Below are positions 1 through 12,979 of a stretch of DNA of 64,000 nucleotides, one piece after another (the stretch's first letter is position 1; every line of letters begins with the position of its first letter). Under the pieces are notes generated by a model. The model was not told the DNA's origin, made no database searches, and was given only the letters and a program-made list of their open reading frames with translations. This DNA comes from Macquaria australasica. Lineage: Eukaryota > Chordata > Actinopteri > Centrarchiformes > Percichthyidae. The DNA is taken from contig SEMN01000348.1 of the NCBI GenBank assembly GCA_005408345.1, forward strand, positions 186,001-250,000, given 5' to 3'. Made by a program: the position numbers and the translations under genes.

Positions 1-13
1 GTTCATTGTATCT

Positions 14-245
14 AGGGATGCACACTTTTTTTTTCATCCCTTAAATTGATACCAAATATGAAGCTGTGCAGAATCAGCTGATACCAGCGAGCTCCAATCT
101 GTTACTTTTAGAGAGCAATGCAGAAAATAAGAAAAGGAGTTCAGAAGTGAAGATGCTTTGCTTTGATCTCTATAACTTGTGCTTATTTATCTGGGTGTTA
201 GTGCTGCTTTAGCCCAGTGTTTTTTTTTAGTGTCAGTGCATCCCT
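14..245. mobile_element. Non-autonomous TIR element, degenerate (MITE-like)
   Basis: A 232-bp stretch begins with AGGGATGCAC (14-23) and ends with its exact reverse complement GTGCATCCCT (236-245), a perfect 10-bp terminal inverted repeat. The interior is AT-rich and non-coding. It resembles a dispersed fish repeat with 'gatacc' motifs that I recognise only in general terms. No convincing target-site duplication is visible. It lies in the sec24a intron that forms the left edge of the window; the rest of 1-528 is intron with nothing else recognised. Confidence 0.6.
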
Positions 246-528
246 GGTAACATGTTTCCTGTTAGTAGTTTGTTTGCTTCTATCTGTCATCCATTCCCAT
301 CATATCACCTCAAATATTTCTTTATAACACCATATATCAATTCCCATCATCAGCGTCATCATTAGTATTGTTGTTTCGCCTCAGTACTCCTTTGTCTCCA
401 TCTTATGTGTCTTTTACTGTCGATCAGATCATTCCTTATCCATCGCCTGTGGTTAGCACACTGGGATAGAAATGGTGAAAAGTGTCACTAAAACTATTCA
501 CATCACATCTGTGTTTGTTTTGAAACAG

Positions 529-3500
529 GAACTGTGGCTGGCAATGGCCCACAAGCACCACACAGCTATAATCACGTTGACAACAAAATGGGTAAGGGCA
601 TTTTCTGCCACATATCGGATTCTTTTCACACCAACCCACATGTACAGTCTAGGTTTACCAAGTAGGGTTTCATTGCAGCTACACACTTGCAGAAAATGGG
701 CATATGGCCCTCTTTCAATTCACATCACAGTTTTTGGAGGAGGCAAAGCGTTTTTAAAAAAGTTCATTTTATTTCACAACCTTTTTTAATAGTAAATTCC
801 TTCTTCAGTACACTTTTAACACTTACAAATTATGACCTGTTGCACTAATGACTAAATACACAATGTCACAGGAGTAAAGCTCCCACAAAGCCCATCAATG
901 ACTATCAGTTTTGTCGTGTTGTAACCAATTACAAGTCTCTAATTTTCTTAGGTTTAAAGGATAAGTCTGTGAATATTCCATACTTTTCATATCAACAAAT
1001 CCCAAGAAAAGTCCAAAACTAACAATGAACTATTCTCTGTGTAGCCAAAGCCTGATAGATCTTATTCCTCTGTGCCATAGAGCCACAAACTATAAAAACA
1101 CATTATTGAGCCACACTGTTGCTCTGGGTGACATGTTCCTTCATTACCATGGAACACCGCCACTGTTTTCTTTTGAATCAATCCCACATACACCATTGAA
1201 CTGCTGTAATACTCATCAGCCACCAAATGTGTATTAATCTGCAGCTGAAAATAGTCCCCCACCAAATGCACCATTTACTCCTGTTTCAGCGTTTGCTAAA
1301 ACAGTGCCCAGCTGTTTTAGGAAATTACTGAGTCTTTTAAAAAAGGTAAAACTATATAGTTGTGACTTGTTTTTAAATAATTACGTCTTCATTAGAGGCT
1401 TGAGGCACAGTGCTACAGACAAAACAGGGAAGTTAGAAAGTGTGAAGGGATGGACTAATTCATTGTTGGGTTTGGTCTTTTCATTGGATTTGTTAACAGC
1501 AAGAAAAATATAGAATGAGGCCAATCTTATCATTTAAAAGGCTTTACTTTTTCAGTTTTTCATGTAAACTGTACTCATTTCTGTTCCCTTTTCTTCCACA
1601 GCTGGCCTGCCCCAACCCGGACCACCTGGTCGGCACTTGGGCCACTACCCCTCCCTCCCCCCGGGGTACCAGAACACCTCGGCTCCCCACAACGCCACCT
1701 CCTCCATGCACCCTGCGATTCAGGCCGCCACGCAGCCTTACACTCAAGCAACTCAGCCATACCAGCAGGTGAGAGGGAATTCACAGCCATGCACTGACTG
1801 AGTACTGTTAGAGCATGTGCTCTGCCATTTCTGTTATGCATTTGCTTTTCACCTAGTACACATGCAAAACCATTCTGCCTGTCTAAGCTATATGGAAATT
1901 CTAACTTGTCATTGAGATATAACTGCTGTGCATTCGTAGAAAACACCTAAACAAATGTCTTTTAAGTTTATTTTTATATATAGATAATATATATAAATAA
2001 ATAAATAAATAAATAAAAATAAAATAAAATATTAAATCCGTGTCATCTTTTGGCTTTAAAGTGGTCAGGTTTGGAGGCAGTGAATATCAGCAGATATCTA
2101 TGCCAGTCGGTCAAAGCATTGGTGGCCATCCTTGCTGAATGATTTGGCTGTCATAAGTTTTTGGCAAATAGATCAACTGAATATCTTGTTGTTTTCCCAT
2201 CTCTCAGCCACTTGGTGGCCCAGGGCCAGCCCAGCTGAGCCCATCCCTGGCAGCCATGAGCCTCCAGTCCAGCACCCCAGAGGCCCTGAGAGTGGTCAAC
2301 CTGTTGCAGGAGAGGAACCTGCTGCCACCAAGCCCGATCCCCGCCCCGACACCCTGCCTCCCGCAGGACCTGCAGAAGGTTAACTGCCACTCAGAGTAAG
2401 CCATGGTGGACTACTATTGATAGCATGTGTCTATATTTATTGTCTTTCATTTGATTATGTTATTATCCTTTAAAACGGATGTTATTGTCCTGTCAAGAAA
2501 ATTATTAAATGCACCTAAAGTGGGACTTCTTGCATTTTAAATTACTGCTCACAGTGAAGAACCAAATGTTAGCTGTGGTTTGGTTGCCATCTGTGCAACT
2601 GTACACATTTTACAGTAGTTTAGCATAAGCATTAATTTGTCCCTGCATATGTTGCCCTGCACGCTTCTTGGCTATGTTGTTCCTGGACAAAATGTTTAAA
2701 TTATGGCAAATGGGAATTTTCATCTGATGTAGATTAAACCCCCAGACGATCGTTTACAAGTTCATCCATTCACTTAACTCAGTCGCTGTCCTGGTAAATG
2801 TGAAATACTGGGGACAACGTGATTTCTGCATGTGGTTCAAGTACTCTGAACTTCTGTGTTTGTGTGTCTCTCCAGTGTTTTTCGTTGTACGCTAACCAGC
2901 ATCCCTCAGACCCAGTCTCTGCTAAATAAAGCCAAGATGCCGATGGGCCTGCTGCTCCACCCCTTCAAAGATCTCTCGGTAACACCTCAGTTCAATATTG
3001 AATGTGTACACACATCAGTCAGTGCATTTATATTCACTTAAATAGCCTTGTTATTGTCAGCTCTCTATAATAACCGTATTTCTTCCGTATGTCATGTAAA
3101 CGTGAAACCTGGTTAACTAAGTTGGGGTAAGGGATTAAGAGGAACACGGTGAACACAACTGCATTTCTCCCTGGGGAAACCAAATTTTGTATTTGCTTAA
3201 CCAGGCTCTTTACTAGTTTGAGCATGAGAAAGACTTCAGATAATGTAATGTAGATGTTAATTTGTTTTTGTTTTATTGCATTAATGTAAAGGAAAGTGGT
3301 GCCAGGAAAAATTATTAGTATGTGTGCTCAACAGAACTCTTTAGATTTAGGTAAAACAACCACATCTGACTTTTACTGAATAAACATTGAGAATCCTGTT
3401 AGCACTTTTTTTTCAGAATGGGGTTTGACTAAATACGCCTGTGGGCAAAATCTGTCAGTACGAATTTGTGTTTGTTTCTGTGTTAATTGAGGACACAGAC

Positions 3501-4236
3501 GACAGAGATGTTGCACAACTTGGACAGCAACAACAAAGTCTCTTATTGAAATTCCAGTTACAACTAGCTGCAAACAAGAAAATGAGTTTGCCTGGACGCA
3601 CTTCTCACACAGGGGTTGGTTTTGTTCTGTGGTTTTCCTTGCAGCAACTTCCTGTAGTGACATCCAGCACCATCGTCCGGTGTCGGTCCTGCAGAACTTA
3701 CATCAACCCCTTCGTCACTTTCCTGGACCAGAGGAGGTGGAAGTGCAACCTGTGCTATCGGGTCAATGATGGTAAGAAAGACGTGATGAAAGAGATATGA
3801 TTGTCTCATCATCTCGCCTTAGCACAATTAGCTAAGACAAAAACCTAGTGTGAACAAACTCAGGTATTTTATTTCTTTTTGTTTTTAACTGTATGAACAC
3901 CAGAGAAGCTGTCCTGAACCCGACACTTGAGTTTCAGGGTAGACGGGTCCAGTGTAAGAGGAGAAACTTGTGTTTGAATTATTCCAGGAGGACTAGAAGC
4001 TGCAAATGAAGATGTACAGAGCTGTTTTCTTTTGGTGAATTCAAGTCCATTTAAAATAATCCCCCCAAAAAATCTTGGTTAATGCTTTTGCTTCTAATTT
4101 ATTGTTTTTACTTGGCTTTAGATAGATAAATATTTTTGTCTTTACTTTTCCTTCATACTCATGATTGAGGATTGAATTACACACAATACAATACACAATA
4201 CAGTACATGGCTCACTATTTAATAGTATAACCTCAC

Positions 4237-4272
<36 letters not shown>

Positions 4273-7200
4273 CTGTGTGTAGTTCCAGAGGAGTTTATGT
4301 ACAACCCAGTCAGCAGATCGTACGGAGAGCCGCACAAAAGACCCGAGGTCCAGAACGCCACCATTGAATTCATTGCTCCTTCAGAATACATGGTAAGCAA
4401 CTTTATTCACATTGGTCCTGTTTAGGATCTGAACAGTTATCTGCATGCTCAGTTTATTGTAAATGAATAGCTAATTTCCAATAAATAATATAATAATAAT
4501 AATATAAATATTAGTGCCACAACGGTTTTTTTTTCTGAAAAAAATAAATTAGACAATTACGTAATGCATGTAATTGTAATATGTGTTCAAATTGTACAAA
4601 AATCTGTGTGTGATTGTGATCGTGTGTCTTTATTGACCTTGAGTTAAGTTACATGTGTTTGCCGTGATTTACCAGCTGAGACCACCACAGCCTGCTGTTT
4701 ACCTCTTCGTTCTTGACGTATCCCACAATGCAGTGGAGACAGGCTACCTGAATGTGTTCTGCCAGTCACTGCTGGACAACATCAATGCGTATGTACAACA
4801 TTAGATTTCCAGTTATTAGAGATGTTGAGAAGTCAGCAGGGCCTTTTTTTTGTTTTGCTTTTAAATTGTAGAGAAGGCTGGTACACAAATTGAGTTTAAT
4901 TGTTTGACAGATAAAACAGTTTGTAGATAAACCGACATACTTTTATGAGTCCCTAATATGTTTTTTTTTTTTTTTTTTTTTTATGAAGGTATTTTATTGT
5001 TTATAAATTCACTTGCTTAATAGAAGTTGATGTTTCCTGGTATTCACAGTGGGCCACTATGTAAATATTTCGGCCAGAAAGTGGTGAAATATATGCAAAT
5101 AGTTGTTTAATTATATAATTCAACAGAAGTATCATAACATAATACTGCAACATTGAAACAGGGCTTTATAAATATAGATGAGAGTAGGTAATCTGTTCTA
5201 TCTTAGTGTTGGCTTTATTTAAGTGCGCGTGTGTGTCTGTGTCCTAGGCTTCCTGGAGACTCGCGGACAAAGGTAGGCTTCATCACCTTCGACAGCACCA
5301 TCCACTTCTACAACCTCCAGGAGGGACTTTCCCAGCCTCAGATGCTCATCGTGTCTGACATCGAAGGTGAGACGCAGCTGTCAGCAAAGGCCACATGCTC
5401 GTTATTACAGCAACTTGACACCAGCTGTGTGCAAACTTACTGCAGGAATTTAGAACTATTAAATATTTAAGATATCAAGAGATCACAGACTGCCTGGGTC
5501 AGTAAACATCAGGGTGATGTTAGCAGTTTTTGGGGACCGTTGCCTTCTGCTTTAGGTGAAACTTCTGTGAAATATCTCAAATATTCAGCTTGGATTCAAA
5601 TTTTTAAATGTTAAAGATATCAAGGAAAAATCATCAAGATGACTTCAAATTTTTCTGATGTATTTAATTATTGATGTCAAGTTAGCTGCTCCATAAACAA
5701 TGGTTCTGTCTTATGTTCTTCACTATTATAATATCAGTGTGTATATGACTAGAGTAACTGTATTATATTTGTTTAAATACTAACTTTTGTGCTCCACAGA
5801 TATCTTTTTACCAACACCAGACAGCCTTCTAGTAAACCTCAATGAATGCAAAGAGGTAAGAAAACTTACCCTGATTAAAGCTATTCTGTGAATCTAAATA
5901 TTACATGAATAACAATCCAAAACCTTCTAATACTGTCATATTTATGGATTTTAAGCTTAGTTTTAGTCATGTGTTTTTTATTTCTTTACAATGTGTAGGA
6001 ATTAACATGAATAACTACTCTATAGGGAACTCACTGCTGACTGATAGAAAACTTAAATCACCCAGATGGAAGAAAGATGAAATGAGAAGTTTTCCCTCAG
6101 GGATCAATAATGGGTCACAAAAATAAGACTCACTCCATATATATTTGTTTTTCAGCTTGTGCAGGATCTACTGAAAAGCCTGCCAAATTTATTTGAAAAG
6201 ACAATGGAGACCCAGTCTGTCCTGGGTTCAGCTCTGCAAGCAGCCTTTAAGCTGCTGTCGCCCACCGGAGGGCGCATGTCTGTCTTTCAGACCCAGCTGC
6301 CTAACCTCGGTGTGGGGACGCTCCAGTCCAGAGAGGACCCCAACCAACGGGCATCTGCCAAGGTAAGAGCTCTGATGATGAAGCTTCCCCAGGACATCAG
6401 TGAGAAGCGTGTTGGACATCATACAGTAGGATTAGAGAGCTGTATACCCTACAGCAGCATTATGTTACTTGAAAACACAGTAGATATTTTCATAAAATAG
6501 ACCTGTAACGTTGACAATGCTCATTATAGTAGTATCATGCCAATTTAGACAACATTCACCATGTATGCTCGTGACAGAATAATTGCAATAAATAAAATAG
6601 AAAAATATAGAATCAAAGAAGAAGACTAAATAATACAGGCTTGTTTCTTGTTCACCTGTGTTGTTAGTATGTTGGTTTTTACGTTAACTGTTGTGAACAA
6701 TACCTTATAAACTCCTCAAATCTGTTACTCTAAAACCCCAAAGACGGAGACTGGCTCAAGGGTTTTTTAAGTTTTAGATAAAATGTGTCAGAGATAGGAA
6801 GATGATCAGAAAAATAACTCGTAGGGTTTGACTTATGACAGTTAAATCATTAGCCATCACTTTCTTACTGAATTATGAGGACTATATCAGACAAGGACAG
6901 TCAGAATTATCCTGGAAAGTCAGGGAGTAACAGAGTATTACAACACACAACATTATTACTTTGGCTACTTGTTTCACACTTTCATGGCAATTGAAGCCAG
7001 CCTTTTAACTACAAAAACAACACCTTCAAACAAGGCAATCTTAATGAGTTCGTGTCATGAAAACGCTCTGACTTAGCATGCATCAGTCAACCTTAGTTGT
7101 GTGATTTTTATCAGGGCCAGTTTTAAGGACAAATCTGTCTTTTCAACAATAATTAGATCTTGAAAAATGTCTTGATTTTGACTATTTTCTTGTAGTCGCG

Positions 7201-8882
7201 TTACGTTCCGATTTTTAGCTCATGGTCCTGTCTGGTGTGGTGGTTTTTTCTTCCTTCAGGACATCCAGCACCTATCCCCAGCGACAGACTTCTACAAGAA
7301 GCTGGCTCTGGACTGCTCCGGCCAGCAGGTGTCGGTTGACCTGTTCCTGCTCAGTTCTCAGTACTGCGACCTGGCATCGCTCGGTAAGTCCCGGACTGAA
7401 TGGGTGGATAAAAGAAAAGAGGCAGGGAGAGTTTATTGAACCTTTTTTATGTTTGTTTACATGTCTAGTGCTCAATACAAATTCTTTGACCTGATAATTG
7501 CTAATTCAGTTATTGACATTTTATAATTAGGTTTCTGGTTGCTAAGTTTTGGTCATATTAAACAACAGGGGAAAATAATTTTACATTTAAAGTTCATGGA
7601 ACAATGTTTTGATTTGTGTTTATCATAGGATTGCTTTAAAAGTATTTTAGGCTTATGGCAACCACAGGCCTTATTTTCCAAATTAATCCACACAAAAAAA
7701 AACTCTGGGGAAAGAAAATGTTTGGGAATCTAGTGTTGGAACCTGTTGCTCAAAAATACCAAGTCATTTCTGGGTTTTAAAACACATTTATATATCATTG
7801 GTAATGGCAAAAAGCTTGATATAGAAACATGAAGCATCAGATTCTTTTTATTTTAAATTTTTCATAATACCAGATGCAAGCACAGGAAGAGAGAGTCAAA
7901 AATAAGACGATCAGCATCTCATCATTGCCTCATCTCTCCTCTTGTGTTGCTTCTCTCTCTCTGCCAGGCTGCATATCCAGATACTCGGCAGGGAGCGTTT
8001 ACTACTACCCCTCCTACCACCACCAGCACAACCCCGCTCAGGTGGAGTGCTTCCAGAAGGATCTGAAGAGATACTTAACCAGGAAGATCGGCTTCGAGGC
8101 TGTCATGAGGATACGCTGCACCAAAGGTCTGTGTCGAGCGTTGACCTGAAAATGCATTCCCAGATGTGACTTTGAGAATTTAAAGTTTTTTTTATTTTTT
8201 ATGTTTAACTTTTAATCATTCACTTCTGATTAGTAAATGCTTTTTGGTGTTCCCTGTCCTGCTTTTTAAAATGTATTATTTATCTTATCATGATTGTTTT
8301 AACCATGAAAAATTAGGATGGGGTTATGTGTTGTCTTCCCTATAGATAATACCACTGGATGGCTGCTGTGATAAACTTAAATAACTTAAGTTGATGAAGG
8401 TTTTTATCATATTTTTAACACAAAGAATTATTAGTTAATCATTTTGATGCAGTACAGCACAATAAAAAATACAGCCTCTACAGCCCCTGAATGCATTCAG
8501 ATGTTCCTGGTGTATATTTGACCTTAAAGTTTGAGCTCCTGTCAGTCATTTTGAAGAAACTATAATATCCCTAGAGTCCAGGAAAATTCATTTTTGTTGT
8601 TGTTGGGGCTTATTTTTTTTGCAGTTGAGTGTTAAAGTTAGTTGCTCTCTGTCCAGTTTGATTGATTTTGTATCTCTCCGTCTCTCTGCAGGTCTGTCCA
8701 TCCACACGTTCCACGGAAACTTCTTTGTGCGCTCCACGGATCTGTTGTCCCTTCCCAACGTGAACCCAGATGCTGGCTTTGCGGTTCAGATGTCCATCGA
8801 GGAAAACCTGGACGACATGCAAGTCGTCTCTTTCCAGGCCGCGCTGCTTTACACATCCAGCAAAGGTACACAAGCAAGCAAG

Positions 8883-8957
<75 letters not shown>

Positions 8958-11900
8958 CCATGGGTGTTTTTTCAAAACTATTGTCTCTTTTGTTTAAATA
9001 ACATGCGTTTTCTTGCAGGAGAGAGGAGGATCCGTGTCCACACTTTGTGTCTCCCTGTGGTCAATTCTCTGTCGGACATCTTTGCCGGGGCCGATGTTCA
9101 GGCCATCACTGGACTGCTGGCTTGCATGGGTACGTGCCACACTATCTAACACCTTTTGAAGATCCTCTCCAGACATGTTTTAAGACGTATAAAAATACTC
9201 TGCTTGAAATAATAATTTATATCTGATGTTGTATTATCCAGAAAAGTTCAATTACCCAATTGCACATTCTTAAAATTACGTCTACCCGTTCTCCACCACG
9301 GTACACAAGATTCTCGACAAATTGGGAAACAAGATCTTCTGGTGCTGTGCATAATAATATCATGCCAGATCATTTGCTTTTATTCAGATAGGGTATACTG
9401 CAATAGCATCTCATTTTCTTACCCCCAACTGTTTTACAAGTTAACATGAAAAGGATTCTGCATTGTAAAATGTTTGCCCCTGTATCAGAACTCATTCTTT
9501 AATTTATTTTGTCATTTTTTGCAGCCCTGGTTCTTAACATATGTTTGTCATAACTGCATTTGAGTTTACAAGTTACAGCTGTTTTCGTCCCTGTGTAAAG
9601 TAACTTTAAGCAGGAATGTGAAGATAAAGTAAAAACACGCCAGTGATACTTTTCTGGATCCTTGATTACATGAAGATGAAGAAAGATGACGAATGTTTTC
9701 AACATGAATATTTTCTTCCAAAAAAGAAGCATCAGTTTGTGGTGTGTGTGGATTTGTAATAAGCATCGCTCTGAAATTATTCTTCATTATTGCAGTAAAT
9801 AGTCTTTTGATTGGTTACATACTAAATCATTGCAGGGTTTTCATCCACTTCACTGTTAGCACTGACAGATGGAGATGAGTGGCGACAGCTGTGGTTACCC
9901 AGCAACCATCGCGTACCGAGCAGTCAGATCTGTCCTGGCTCATCTCACATTCACTTAGAGAACAGACGCTGATATTTTGCTTTCTTCAAAATATGGCACT
10001 ACCACTGTTTGTGCCTCACTCTGACTGATAGCCCACAGCTGTTCTAAACTGCTGTAATGCTAAAAGTTGCATTGAAATAAAAGAAAGCTATTTATACAGC
10101 TATTAATAACATATGTCTTAAAATTATCAGAAATTCATAAATCACAAACTCCAAGGACAAGAATAAACTTTCATGCTCAAGTTTATTTTTCAAAATCAAA
10201 ATCCCACCATATTGATGTAACAGTTAACTTTGTTGGTGCTTACATGGCATAAGGATTAGGACGCATAAAGAGTCCAACCATTCATACCATCACAGATCAT
10301 TTTTCAATCCCCTTTACACCCTTCACAACATGGTTAGAATTCATTAATTCATTCATTTTAAAGATTCATCCAAATTGGCAACCTCACAAGTTTACACAGC
10401 TCATGACCTCTTCCTCCCCTTGGATACATTGAGTTACAGAATTGAGACACCATTGAAATGTTGTTTCTTCCTAGTCTGTGTCTTTCTAAATCTCACCTAG
10501 TGCCATTATATGTAGAATTTGTATGTGATTATAGCATCTCTCAGATTATTCTGATGGTTTAAGTTTTTGTTTCCAGAAAAATGAGACAAATACTTTTGGT
10601 GAGGTCTATGTGTTTGTCTCAGTTTTGTTTCTACCACTGGGGGCCAGCAAAGTGAGAAATGTTAAAATCCTACGCATAGTGGCTTTAAAGAATGAGATAC
10701 TGACTCCTCCTCCTGACAACTGCAGATGTGTCCCTCTCTCTCCAGCTGTGGACCGCTCGGTGACGGCCAGTCTGAGTGACGCCAGAGACGCGATGACCAA
10801 TGCTGCCATTGACTCTCTGTCGTCGTACCGGCAGTCTGTCTTGACCATCCAGCAGCCCGGCCTGCTGGCCCCGGCCTGCCTCAGGCTCTTCCCCCTCTTC
10901 ATCCTTGCCCTGCTCAAACAGGTCAGGTTTTATTATGTGTGATTTATTTACTAGTTTAATAAACACAGAACACTAAAATAAAACTATTCAACATTTTTCC
11001 TGGCACTTAAGAAGCTGCTTTTCCTCCCAGAATCTTGTGTTTGCCTTTATTGATCCAGTGTCATATGTTTGTGTGTGTGTGTGCACCCCACAGAAAGCCT
11101 TCAGGACGGGCACCAGCACCAGGCTGGATGACCGGGTGTTTGCCATGTGTCAGCTGAAGTACCAGCCGCTGGCCTACACCATGCTGATGATCCACCCTGC
11201 TCTGTACCGTATCGACGATCTGACCGATGAGGTGAGCAGGGTGAAATTTCCCCTCAGTGCCTGCGCTTCTCAGCTGTAGTGGAGAGAGATTTCTGAAAGT
11301 AGTGACCCTGGATATAGTTTCCTTGAAGTCTTCAGTTTCAGAAGAGGCAAAAGATACATGATTTATGTATTATTTATTTATGATTTAAGATTATACGATT
11401 GGAGTAAAAATGAAAAATTATAATTTTACATAGTACACAGATATGTGGAAAACACTGTTTTGGTAGGGAAGTTGAGTCATTGTTTTGCTGTTAAGGACTA
11501 TTTCTTTTTAGCTAAAACTCTAAATTCAGTCTAGGTGTTGTCTTTTTGGCAGTGAGCTGAACCGGAACAGTCATCCCAATATTTTCCACAGTTATTTTAA
11601 GTGTCTCCCTGTTATGAGTAATCTTGTCTTTTCTTCTATTTCCTGCCTCCTCAGGGAGCTTTGAACATCAACGAGCGGACCATCCCTCAGCCCAGACTGC
11701 TGCAGCTGTCTGTGGAGAAGCTCAGCAGGGAGGCAGCTTTCCTCATGGATGCTGGAACGGTACGAAGCTTTTAGCACTCAGAACAAGCTAATAGAAAGGC
11801 AAAGCTGATGTCTCAAGCCTGGCTGAATCCTGAGGAAAAATCCAACTTGGGATTTCACTCGATGTCTGTCTCATTTAATGATTCGCTACATTTTCCCTAA

Positions 11901-12858
11901 TTATTTTTGTCCACCCCAAAGATGCTTTGGATATAACTTCTCTCTGTAGCTCTGGGTTATAATTTGTGAATCGAGTTGTAATAATAGCATAATAAGAAAG
12001 AGGTTTCTTATTCGGAACATTTTACATAATTAGCACAGTTAGCCACTGTGGCTTTGAATTAAAACATCTGCACAAGCTTCAGTTTTTATCTCCCAGTGAT
12101 GAGGGGTGCAAGTGTTCACAGTGATAGCTATCAATACTACAAAACTTTCTATTTATTTGTGACTGTATTTAATGTACAACTTATTCTATTCCAAAAGGTG
12201 ATGTATCTGTGGATCGGACGGAACTGCCACCCCAACTTCCTCACACAAGTCTTAGGAGTTCCCAACTATGCTGCCGTGCCTGATAACCTGGTAGGAAACC
12301 TCATGTTGCAGCAGTCGCACTTAAAAACACTGTTTCCACCTGTTGTGGTCACTGTTCACTCCTGCAATTTGCATCAAACCTGTATGTGCAGTTTCACTCA
12401 TTGCATCCTCCCTCCCTTACTGATGATGAAAACTTGACTGTCACTCTCTCCTCTCACAGTATCTGCTCCCAGAGCTGGACACTGCCGAGTCGCAGAGAAC
12501 CAGAGCTTTCATTGGTTGGCTGAGGGATCAGAGGCCGTTCTTCCCGTCCCTTCATGTCATCAGGTGGGCAACAGACAACATCCTGTCTAAGACCGTAAAG
12601 AATCAAGTAGCGAGAGTGTGGGGTTTTCATAATAAAACAGAACTTTTGAATTCCTTTTGTCAGCACTTTGAAATGAATTAGCAACTGAGCAATTACAACT
12701 GACGTCGCTTGACTCCCCACTCTTTATCATTTGACTCTCTCAGGGACGAGAGCCAGCTGAAAGCCACCTTTATGCAGAACATGATCGAGGACCGAACGGA
12801 GTCGGCCCTGTCATACTACGAGTTCCTGCTTCACCTCCAACAGCAAATCTCCAAATAA
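529..12858 (+). CDS. sec24a: Protein transport protein Sec24A, C-terminal 849 codons (5' exons outside window)
   Basis: Cargo-selecting subunit of the COPII inner coat, partner of Sec23 at ER exit sites. Exons: 529-591, 1602-1768, 2208-2395, 2876-2978, 3645-3771, 4283-4392, 4676-4788, 5248-5366, 5800-5855, 6156-6362, 7260-7383, 7968-8126, 8692-8865, 9019-9129, 10746-10921, 11094-11231, 11655-11759, 12198-12290, 12460-12563, 12744-12858 (TAA 12856-12858). All junctions are GT-AG and every phase closes. The first two exons encode the Pro/Gln-rich disordered N-terminus. Then come the zinc finger (CRSC...CNLC, exon 3645-3771), the trunk (LFVLDVSHNAVETGYL), the beta-sandwich and helical region, and a C-terminal gelsolin-like fold (YLWIGRNC) ending DRTESALSYYEFLLHLQQQ. 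Sec24A rather than 24B/C/D is chosen from close agreement along its length (ALRVVNLLQERN, SLPPGYQN) and from the camlg-ddx46 neighbours. The initiator lies left of the window. Confidence 0.97.
4239..4270. repeat. (GT)n microsatellite abutting a sec24a 3' splice site
   Basis: About 16 GT units followed by gactgtgtgtag and then exon 4283-4392. The TG repeat occupies the place where a polypyrimidine tract would normally sit, 12 bases from the exon. Confidence 0.95.
8889..8954. repeat. (CA)n microsatellite just after a sec24a 5' splice site
   Basis: 33 uninterrupted CA units, preceded by an imperfect gcaagcaagcgcgcg run. The repeat starts 24 bases after the end of exon 8692-8865. It produces long spurious open frames of alternating Thr-His or Cys-Val, which are not genes. 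Confidence 0.97.
9894..9906. promoter_or_regulatory. Candidate RFX X-box in sec24a intron
   Basis: GTTACC-C-AGCAAC fits the X-box pattern GTNRCC-N(0-3)-RGYAAC exactly. It lies inside the 1.6-kb intron 9130-10745, where nothing else was recognised. A single motif match without conservation data is weak evidence of function. Confidence 0.35.
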
Positions 12859-12939
12859 TCTTCAGTGGGACTGTGGAGACGTGGGAACACTGACGAGAGG
12901 ATGTGCATCAGCGTATGTGTGTGCATATGTATGTATATG

Positions 12940-12979
<40 letters not shown>

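Noticed and set aside
8610..8975. Long Thr-His and Cys-Val open frames on both strands
   Set aside because: They are translations of the (CA)n microsatellite; only exon 8692-8865 in the sec24a frame is coding.
12421..12440. Box C-like TGATGATGA in a sec24a intron suggesting a snoRNA
   Set aside because: No box D at a suitable distance before the next exon and no terminal stem.
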